Positions 55,287 to 64,000 of a stretch of DNA of 64,000 bases are shown in pieces (the stretch's first letter is position 1; every line of letters begins with the position of its first letter). The DNA lies in the NCBI GenBank assembly GCA_905221605.1, contig CAJNDS010000249.1:123386-187385 (forward strand). The letters are read 5' to 3'. Source of the DNA: Symbiodinium natans. Taxonomy: Eukaryota > Sar > Dinophyceae > Suessiales > Symbiodiniaceae. The notes beneath the pieces are model-generated. The model had not been told where the DNA came from. It worked only from the letters and a program-made list of their open reading frames with translations, and made no database searches. The translations under genes and the position numbers were made by a program.

Positions 55287-57410
55287 ATATATATATATAT
55301 GTATATATCAGTCGTCTAGGCTCCCCAAACCCTACAAGCGCGAAGAAAGGGGACACACGCAAACATCCCACGAAGGAACGAAGGGAGAGGAATTACGACA
55401 AACCTCTAGACCCCTACCAAATCACAGGAATACGAAGCGGGGGACACACGAGAAATCTTTAGGGCAATCAATACCCTCATAGCGACTGCGGAAGCAAACG
55501 ATATGTGATAATCATCTAGACACTCCCCAAACCCTGCAAGTACGAACAAAGGGGACATACGAAAAACCTCCAGAGCGCTCACGAAACCCTTACAACACGA
55601 AGGGACGAAGGGAGGGGACCAAAAAAAAACCTCTAGGCCCCTCCCAACTCACAGGAACACGAAGCAGGGGGGCGTACGACAAACCTCTAGGGCAGTCAAT
55701 AGCCCTCATAATACGACCACAGAAGCAAATGACTTATGACAATCATCTAGATGCCAAGAAAGGGGACACACGACAAACCTGTAGGCCCCTACTACATCAC
55801 AGGAACAAGGAAGCGGAGGGCATACGACAAACCTCTAGGGCAGTCACTAGCCCCGCACAATACGAGCCCGGAATCAAATTACATATGTCAGTCGTCTAGA
55901 CGCTCCCCAAACCCTACAAGCAAGAAGAAAAGGGACATACGGCAAATTTGCAGGGCTCTCACAAAACCCTTGCAACACGAAAGGACGAAGGGAGGGAATA
56001 TATGACAAACCTCTAAGCCCCTACCAAATCACAGGACCAAGGAAACGGGGGGGACAAATGACAAAACTCTATGACAGTCACTAGCCCCTCATAATTTGAG
56101 CACGGAAGCAAATCATATATGACGATCATCTAGACCCTCGACGCTCCCCCCCAAACCCTACAAGCTCGAAGAAAGTGGATATACGACTAGCCTCCAAAGC
56201 CCTCCCAAAACCCTTACCACCCATACAACGCGAAGGGACGAAGGAAGGGGACATACGACAAACCTCTAGGGCAGTCACTAATTAACCGCACATAGTACGA
56301 GCACGGAAGCAAATGATGTATGGTAATCATCTCGACGCTCCTCAAACTCTCCAAGCACGAAGAAAGGGGACACACGACAAGCCTTCAAGGCCCAACAAAA
56401 CCCCTACAACACGAAGGGGCGAAAGGAGGGGACATACGACAAAGCTCTAGGCCCCCACCAAATCTCAGGAACAGGAATCGGGGGGACATACGACAAACCT
56501 CTAGGGCGATCACTAGCCCCTCACAATACGAGCACGGAATCGAATTATATATATGTATATATCAGTCGTCTAGGCTCCCCAAACCCTACAAGCACGATGA
56601 AAGGGGACACACGCAAACATCCCACGAAGGAACGAAGGGAGAGGAATTACGACAAACCTCTAGACCCCTACCAAATCACAGGAATACGAAGCGGGGGACA
56701 CACGAGAAATCTTTAGGGCAATCAATACCCTCATAGCGACTGCGGAAGCAAACGATATGTGATAATCATCTAGACACTCCCTCAACCCTACAAGCACGAA
56801 CAAAGGGGATATATGAAAAACCTCCAGAGCGCTCACGAAACCCTTACAATACGAAGGGACGAAGGGAGGGGACAAAAGATAAACCTTTAGGCCCCTCCCA
56901 ACTCACAGGAACACGAAGCAGGGGGGCATACGACAAATCTCTAGGGCGGTCAATAGCCCTCATGATACGACCACGGAAGCAAATGACTTATGATGACAAT
57001 CATCTAGACGCCAAGAAAGGGGACATACGGCAAACCTCCAAGGCCGAATGCAACCCTCACAACACGAAGGGACGAAGGGAGGGGACATATGACAAGCCTC
57101 TGGCCCCTACCAAATCTCAGGAACACGAAGCGGGGGAATGTACGACAAACCTCTAGGGCAGCCACTAGCCCCTCATAGTACGAGCGCGGAAGGAATGATT
57201 TTTGACAATTATCTAGACACTCCCCAAACCCTACAAGCACGAAGAAAGGGGACATGCGACAAACCTCCGGGGCCCTCACAAAACCCTTACAACACGAACG
57301 AAGAAAACAACTCATACAAACCTCTGGGCCCCTACCAAATCACAACAACACGAAGCGGGGGGACATACGATTAACCTCTAGGGCAGTCACTAACCCCTCA
57401 AGACGGGGGG
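55287..57410 (+). repeat. GACATACGACAAACCTC satellite, continuation
   Basis: Same unit and orientation as 51206-53244. A higher-order repeat of about 1,253 bp is visible: GTATATATCAGTCGTCTAGG begins at 55301 and again near 56554, followed by matching sequence. Confidence 0.9.
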
Positions 57411-57955
57411 TGAAAGGGATTATGGGAGATGATGGGGAATGATGATGGGGGATGATGGGGGATGATGCGGGATGATGGGAGATGATGGGGGGTGATGGGG
57501 AATGATGGGGGATGATGCGGGATGAGAGACATGATGGGGCATGATAGGGGCTGATCGGGGACGATGATGGGGGCTGATGGGGGATGATGGTGGATGATGG
57601 GGGGGTGAAAGGGATTATGAGAGATGATGGGGAATGATGATGGGGGATGATGGGGGATGATGGGAGATGATGGGGATGATGGCGGATGATGCGGGATGAT
57701 GGGGGATGATGGGGGATGATGGGGGATGATGGGGGATGACGCGGGATGACGCGGGATGAGAGAGACGATGGGACATGATAAGGGGGCTGACTGTCTCATC
57801 CCCCATCATCCCCCATCATCCCCCATCATCCCTTTCACCCCCCCCGAAATGATGGGAGATGATGGGGGATGATTGGGGGATGATGGGGCATGATGGGGGA
57901 TGAGAGAAACGATGGGAGATGATGGGAGATGATGCGGGGTGATGTGGGATGGGCA
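57411..57955 (+). repeat. GGGGATGAT minisatellite
   Basis: Dozens of GGGGGATGATG and GGGAGATGATG 9-10-mers. A higher-order block (GGGGGTGAAAGGGATTATG) recurs about 195 bp apart (57405 and about 57600). A short inverted stretch (CCCCCATCATC) lies at about 57798-57830. Confidence 0.95.
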
Positions 57956-58103
57956 ATGAGCGGGTATGTCTGAAATCCTGGAAAAGACAATTCCCGGGGT
58001 TTGATTTTAAAGGGTTTAAATTCTTTTCGGCGTCTTAACTTTTTATGAACTCCTTACACAATCAAATCCGGTATTTGATTTTTGTTAAGGGTTTCAAGGA
58101 TAT

Positions 58104-58206
58104 TACCCTAAACCCTAAACGCTAAACCCTAAACCCTAAACCCTAAACCGTAAACCCTAAACCCTAAACCCTAAACCCTAAACCCTAAACCCTAAACCCT
58201 AAACCG
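58104..58206 (+). repeat. interstitial telomeric repeat (CCCTAAA)n
   Basis: About 14 heptamers with only two or three variant units (GCTAAAC, CGTAAAC). This is the cleanest telomere-type tract in the window and sits inside AT-rich palindromic DNA. Confidence 0.95.
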
Positions 58207-59515
58207 ATCCCCGGGATTTAGTTCTTTAAGGATTTCAATGATTTTTTGGGCATTTTAAATTTCATGAGATCCTTGAAAAATTAAATCCCGGGATTTAGTT
58301 TTTCAAGGATTTCAAGGATTTCATAAACTTCAAATACCGGAGCTCTTGCAAAAGCAAACGCCCCCCTCCCCACTCAGAGTACGGGAAGACCGCGCGGATT
58401 TTAAAATTTATGAAATCCTTGAAATCCTTGAAAAATCAAATCCCGAGATTTGATTTTAGGATTTCATAAAATTTAAAATGCCCAAAAAAACCTTGAAATC
58501 CTTAAAAGATTAAATCCCGGGATTTGATTTTTTAAGGATTTCAAGGATTTTTTGGGCATTTTAAATTTCATGAAATCCTTGAAAAACTAAATCCCGGGAT
58601 TTGATTTTTCAAGGATTTCACGGATTTCATAAAATTTAAATACCGGAACTCCTACAAAAGCAAACCCCCCCCCCCCTCCCCACTCAGAGTGCGGGAAGAC
58701 CACGCGGATTTTAAAATTTATGAAATCCTTGAAATCCTTGAAAAATCAAATCCCGGGATTTGATTTTTCAAGGATTTCATAAAATTTAAAATGCCCAAAA
58801 AACCTTGAAATCCTTAAAATATCAAATCCCGGGATTTGATTTTTTAAGGATTTCAAGGATTTTTTGGGCATTTTAAATTTTATGAAATCCTTGAAAAATC
58901 AAATCCCGGGATTTAATTTTTCAAGGATTTCAAGGATTTCATAAAATTTAAATACCGGAACTCCTGCAAAAGCAAACCCCCCCCTCCCCACTCAGAGTAC
59001 GGGAAGACCACGCGGATTTTAAAATTTATGAAATCCTTGAAATCCTTGAAAAATTAAATCCCGGGATTTGATTTTTCAAGGATTTCATAAAATTTAAAAT
59101 GCACAAAAAATCCTTGAAATCCTTAAAATATTAAATCCCAGGATTTGATTTTTTAAGGATTTCAAGGGTTTTTGGGCATTTGAAATTTTATGAAATCCTT
59201 GAAAAATTAAATCCGGGGATTTAATTTTTCAAGGATTTCAAGGGTTTCATAAATTTTAAAATCCGCGTGGTCTTCCCGTACTCTGGGTGGGGAGGGGAGG
59301 TTTTCCGGTATTTAAATTTTATGAAATCCTTGAAATCCTTGAAAAACTAAATCCCGGGATTTGATTTTTCAAGGATTTCATGAAATTTAAAATGCCCAAA
59401 AAATCCTTGAAATCCTTAAAATATTAAATCCCGGGATTTGATTTTTTAAGGATTTCAAGGGTTTTTTGGGCATTTTAAATTTCATGAAATCCTTGAAAAA
59501 TCAAATCTAGGGATT
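58207..59515. repeat. palindromic AT-rich satellite, ~308-bp unit
   Basis: Each unit has several copies of AAATCCCGGGATTT-centred palindromes, TTTCAAGGATTTCA and its complement, a GGGCATTTTAAATT block and one GC-rich block (CCCCACTCAGAGTACGGGAA). The GC block recurs at 58369, 58677 and 58986, a period of about 308 bp, and appears inverted at about 59260-59292, so the last unit is flipped. Little of it could be coding. Confidence 0.9.
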
Positions 59516-61576
59516 TCCCGGCGGCAAACGAGGCGTGCCAAATAGACCCTAAAGGTCCTACGTACAGAGTCCTATAGACATCGTCCCAGGACCCTCGAAA
59601 CACCACACATCCGACACCCTCGACTCGGCCGAGGGTCACTGAGAGCAAGTTCACGTCCGTGCCAAGGATGCGGGCCAAGTTCCGATGCTTCGGGTAGTAG
59701 GCGGGAGTCCTATGAAAACTAATATACAAAGTAGCTTTCATTGACTATCTTAAGTGGGCTTCGGGAGGTTGTCAGGTCTCGAGGCCCCAAAAGCCGGCTA
59801 CAATGCAACTTGGCGCCCTGGAAAACCCTCTGTATGATCTTAGACGCTACGCATTGCACTGAGCTACACTGAGCTACACTTTCACTACACAGAGTTGGGG
59901 GGGTTCATTCAGATGTTCATGGAGTTCGGGCGCCAGGGTGTGGTCTGCCGCTTACGAATGAGAATGTCCTGAGGACTGTCCTGAGGAATCACCTTGAAAC
60001 TGCCAAAACGAGTCAAATCTTGACCCTCGACAAACTTCTGCTGTTCCGAAATCTGAATTCCCAAGTCTTGGGTCATGTAGGCTGAGGTGGAAATGATTCC
60101 CAGCACGCAGTCGTCCGACTCCTGCGCAGAAAGTCTGTGAAATCTCGCTGGTGCTCCCTGAATGCTCATCCTCGATTCAGACACGGCTCTTTTTGCAAGT
60201 TACACAGCCAGCATGCTTGAACAGCAGAGCTGGTTCACACCGGATAAGAGGCAGGGTAGAACACCTCAAATCTCACACGTCAGCTCGGCATGCTGCAAAT
60301 TCAGCAAAGCGAATGTGTTGGAGTGTGAGATTCGGTTGGATGATGTAGGCTTGACCCGCTTAACACATTTTGTAAGCCAACACACCTTAGACAAACCACA
60401 TGGACTGCAAAGATCTGGACTTTTGGTCGATTGAAGCCCCCGGAAGCCCAAAATCACTGCCATGCAGCAGACAGAACCCACCGAGCCGCGCATGGGCAAA
60501 GCATTCCTCCCTCAACCCAAGCTGCACCCAGACCTCAAGCTTCGACCTAGGGGATTTGCTTGGATCCGCATGCTAAATTGTCTCTAGGAGCACGAAGAAA
60601 CGGCCTTCTTCTGGATCTCAGCCACAACTGCCATCATGCGCGGGTCATCGGAGACCCGCGCCGACCGGGAGTTTAGCATCTTCTTCCTGGGGAGTCCGGC
60701 ATATGGTACTGGGAGGCAGGACTGCAGTCCAGGAACCGACCCACGGCGGAATACGAGCCGTGGGCCAACTACTTAGTAGTGGGTAGAACAGGGTACAATG
60801 CGGCCTTTGCGACTGTGGCATCTGGACTTTTCCGGCCGAAACCCCCTGACATGATGCTTCTACGATATATCTAGCGATTATCACTTCCTCTGCCCTTCTA
60901 GGAAGAAAAAAGGCGCAACAACCAGCCGCAGTCGGGGTTACTTCAGGAGTGGTTTTCATAATGGAGTTAAAAGCCCGTGGGCAATCCATTGGAGTTCGCA
61001 TCGCACGGAATGAAAGCCTCGAGACTTCTCTAGGTTTAAGCAAAGGCTTGTGGGCGGGTCGGCCTGAAGTGAGAAGGCTTAGGATTGGGGGAAAAAGGCG
61101 CCTCGCTTGAAGCGAGCAGTAGCTCGAGCTCGTATTCGGCCTTGAAGTCAGGCCCCCGCCGGTCTTTCGGATGACAAAACATTCGTTGCCGGAGCCTCTG
61201 CCTTGAGCAGCTGTGTTCCGGGTTCGGCTCTGCAGAAACACAGGCTTGGAATGCGACCGCGACCGTGGCCTTTTGTGTTGCAGGCAAACTCAGGCAGCCC
61301 AGGAGCACGTCTGCCCAGGTAAGGCCGTCAAGATGTTGAAGGGCAGCGACCTGCTCGCCAGCATTGCTTTCGGCTCTAGACTCTAGACTCTGGACGCTGG
61401 CCCTAGGTGGAGCGTTTGGACATTCATTGGTCTTTAACTAAGCGAAGACCAGCGGTTCTTTCTGCGTAGTCGGCATGCAAGTCTGGAGGTCTCCTGCTGG
61501 CGGACACAAGCCTCACAGATGTCCCAAGCCCCCTCGCAGGCCCCAACTTCTTTTTGCTCGACTGCACCATCGCCAT

Positions 61577-61577
<1 letters not shown>
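59516..61577. other. no gene recognised
   Basis: Unique-looking sequence. A 198-codon minus frame (60645-61241) has no conserved motif and no supporting context. Confidence 0.35.

Positions 61578-61637
<60 letters not shown>
61578..61637 (+). repeat. (ATC)n microsatellite
   Basis: Twenty uninterrupted ATC triplets. The same triplet forms the SINE-like tails, but the flanking sequence here does not match that family. Confidence 0.95.
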
Positions 61638-62339
61638 GCAGCCATCGTCGTCATGTGGGCAAAGGTGATGGCCGCCAAGAGCGAGTGTAGGACCATCGAT
61701 GTCCCCACCCACACACAATACTTTACGGCAAGGCATAATAGTGCCGACTGTTTATACTGAGCAGGAAACCTACGCATGTCGCTTTCAAAAAAAGAAGCTG
61801 ATACTTGAAGCAAGCAGTGCTAGAGATGCAAGTGTTCACGGGTGATGGTCCTGAGATGTCCTGAGCATCACCCCACCAGCACAAGCTCAAATATGGAACA
61901 ACTGCGGAATAGCCTCTGTTAAGACTTGAACCCGACCCCAAGCCCACCAAAACTGCCTCGCCGACACAAGAGAGGTCCTTGACAGGCACCCGCGTGGTGT
62001 GGTCCGCCTCCATGCGGCCTCCAGAGGGACTTCTTCCGATCATGTTGCTGTTTGTGATGTGGCATCAGACTTATAGTAGCACTTCTGAGAGATACCTTCT
62101 GTCTTGCCTTTCTCCTTTCTTTTGGAGTGTTGTTTCTGTTTTTCCGACAAAACGACACACAAAATTATCTTGCTACTTCTCAACGAAAACAGCTGCAGCT
62201 ACACTGCTGCGCGTGCGGCTAAGGCTGGCGAGCTGCTGGATCCTGTGGCCGAATTGGAAGACCGGCCTTCGCCCTTGCGCAGGGGATAATCTGCCGAAGC
62301 CATACGTGAGCAGGTACCCCCAGTCCACTCCCCACCAGG

Positions 62340-62376
62340 CCCCCCCCCCAACCCCCACCACCACCCCCACCCCGTC
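62340..62376 (+). repeat. C-rich tract with CCCCCACC units
   Basis: C runs with A interruptions, shortly before the possible LINE fragment. Confidence 0.85.
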
Positions 62377-62435
62377 ATGCGCTCTCGGAACGGGCGCAGC
62401 CGGCGCAAGCGTCCTTGGCGAGGCGGTGCCGGTCT

Positions 62436-62612
62436 GAAGCTGACAAGGCCACGGCTTTCTGCGCTGAGTTGCGCTTTCGTCTGGGAGTGCCGGATGCTCC
62501 CCCTTTGCAACGGCGTGCCGGACCGCCATCGCCACCACGCTGCGACCTGTGTGGCTGGGGGAGAGCGTACCCTGCGTCACAACTGGGGGGTCACTTTGTC
62601 CCCATGGTGATA
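62436..62612 (+). pseudogene. possible non-LTR retrotransposon C-terminal fragment
   Basis: One plus frame reads AFCAELRFRLGVPDAPPL with CDLCG. An overlapping frame reads RHHAATCVAGGERTLRHN. The order Arg-Leu-x-Leu-Pro, C-x-x-C, H-A-x-x-C, GG-x-R-x-x-RHN recalls the zinc-knuckle/endonuclease-like region after the RT of LINEs common in dinoflagellates. The two halves lie in different, partly overlapping frames, so the copy is frameshifted. No RT motif was found upstream. This is a weak call. Confidence 0.35.
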
Positions 62613-62859
62613 GAGGCGACGGGGGCAGTTGGGATATACTTAGTGGCGAAGCCGTCGCATTCAAACGTGCGGCTCGTGCAGAGGCAGGCCGAACGCGGAG
62701 GCACCGGGGACGTGCGGTGGAGAGAACATGGGATCTGGACAGCGTCAGAGACATCGGAACGTGGACGGATCCTTTTCCAGGGTTGTGCACTTGCCTGAAG
62801 ACTGGGGCCTCCCGGCTCCATGTCCTGAGGATGGGACAATAGGACTCTGCACATAGAAC

Positions 62860-63660
62860 TGGGGCACACAATCCTGGCACCAACTGCCGGAAATATGGCA
62901 GACCTGGAAATACGGAGGCGCCCGCACAGATCCCGAAGTGGCCTCTTAGGTTTGTTTGTTTTGCACCACCCTCAGAAGTAGGAATTGGCAGCCAGGCTTT
63001 AAGGCTTCAAAAGTTGCATTTTTACTGCGCTTATTGTGCGACTTAGTATCACCGCTGTGTTCGATGATTGCTCATTCAAGTTGTATATAAGTGAACGTCT
63101 CAATTTGAAACATGCTCTCACATATGCTGACACATATGCTCACAAACTGAGCCGACCTGGGGTCCAGGGCTCGCTCATGAGTGCGACCCAATTCTCCAGA
63201 GCTTCCTGACACGGCCGTCGCGAGCCCGTCTTCTGCAAGAGGAGTTGTGTTGGCTCTGGTTTGGGAGGAAGGGGACTTTAGGGTTTTGGGGTTTGGGATC
63301 ACAGCCGTCGGGGTTTCCAGTGTTGATGATCGAGAATCTGTACGACTCCGGCTTGGGTATTTGTGGTTAAGGAAAAGGCCCATGACAGGCTCGGATCAGG
63401 ACTAGGTTGACATACAAGGTATCCTTGCAAAACCCGCCTTTAACCTTAACTTAAAGCCATGGCCAGTGACCAAGCCCTCTATCCCGAACCTGTAAACCTA
63501 TCCCTGAGGCCCGAAAAACCAAGAGCACCGTGGATACGACACACACCAGGGCAGGGGATTCGGGTTCAGGGTAGCTGAGGGTGCCCCGCCAATGATCATC
63601 GCTACATCCTGAGCTCTAAAGCCCATGGGCCGGGGAAGTCTCTGATGGGAAACCTTCCAC
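62860..63660. other. no gene recognised
   Basis: Nothing supported on either strand. CCTTAACC-like words occur near 63430. Confidence 0.3.
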
Positions 63661-63686
63661 GGCATAGATATATTAATATCTATGCC
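63661..63686. repeat. 11-bp inverted repeat, ATTA loop
   Basis: GGCATAGATAT and ATATCTATGCC are perfect arms around four bases. No T run follows, so terminator function is not implied. Confidence 0.8.
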
Positions 63687-64000
63687 ATCTTACAAGCACA
63701 ACAACCCCCATGTTGATCGCGGCCCAAGTGTCAAGTCCCCAACCTGAACACCAGCATGCCCGCTGGCGGACAGCGAATCTTGGGAAAATCCAAAGTCGAG
63801 GCCATGAAGCTCTTGAAACCCCGCTTCAATGCCACAAAAGCCCCAACAGGAGACAACATCATGATGTGTTCTTTTGTTGCATTTTTGCATGCTATTTTTT
63901 TGGAGAGCAAGTTTCCTCCTCGATCTCCTGGGCACATGGCTGAAGGCTCAGCAGAATCCAGAAGATGGCGAAGATGACATCTTGGCGCTGAAGCTGAGAA

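Noticed and set aside
50447-57410. Repeated 60-140-codon frames in the satellite (e.g. many MSPPFVPS-like peptides)
   Set aside because: They recur with the satellite unit on both strands and change with each indel, so they are not a gene family.
50346-61637. (AGT)n, (ATC)n and other triplet arrays as CRISPR-like arrays
   Set aside because: They are continuous microsatellites without spacers, in a eukaryotic context.
62173-62883. 236-codon minus frame
   Set aside because: No recognisable domain; it lies antisense to the LINE-like frames and crosses a C-rich tract.

Overview
The window looks like a gene-poor, repeat-rich stretch of an alveolate algal nuclear genome, most likely a dinoflagellate. 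Three things point there. First, there is a Ty1/copia element whose Gag carries a CCCH finger followed by a CCHC knuckle, with extra domains between integrase and RT and after RNase H; from memory this layout is typical of dinoflagellate copia families. Second, TTTAGGG-type (CCCTAAA) telomere-like repeats are interstitial. Third, homopolymer, microsatellite and minisatellite DNA is abundant. A chromerid or another TTTAGGG-telomere alga is not excluded. No conventional multi-exon host gene, rRNA or tRNA could be recognised by eye.

Layout: 0.35-0.9 kb is a (TA)n / C-rich / telomere-like / G-rich / poly-T block. 2.8-5.5 kb holds minisatellites and degenerate telomere-like DNA. 5.72-9.71 kb is a tandem array of a homogeneous ~812-bp unit. 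10.32-10.78 kb is a SINE-like repeat with a second, inverted copy at 45.85-46.29 kb that is flanked by a 9-bp target-site duplication. 12.7-13.15 kb (minus) is a cysteine-rich reading frame with two hevein-like repeats, the only good candidate for a host gene piece. 14.60-25.78 kb is an 11.2-kb copia LTR retrotransposon on the minus strand, with perfect 5-bp target-site duplications and 298-bp LTRs that differ at one base. Its coding region is nevertheless frameshifted in many places, and its RNase H is split by a nested 2.07-kb insertion.

25.8-50 kb is mostly unique-looking, non-coding DNA with scattered simple repeats, a homopyrimidine tract (28.8 kb) and GC-rich minisatellites (29.0-30.0 kb). 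50.4-57.4 kb is a satellite built on a GACATACGACAAACCTC core; it switches orientation near 51.2 kb and is split by a 2,042-bp element with 34-bp terminal inverted repeats at 53.25-55.29 kb. A homologous unoccupied site lies further along the same array. 57.4-59.5 kb holds a GGGGATGAT minisatellite, a 102-bp interstitial telomeric tract and a palindromic satellite. 62.4-62.6 kb has a decayed fragment resembling the C-terminal region of a non-LTR retrotransposon.

How the parts relate: the window records layered mobile-element and satellite turnover, not a gene pathway. The copia element is the functional core: gag, protease, integrase, an HxD...H domain, RT/RNase H and a membrane-anchored C-terminal tail are all recognisable in order.
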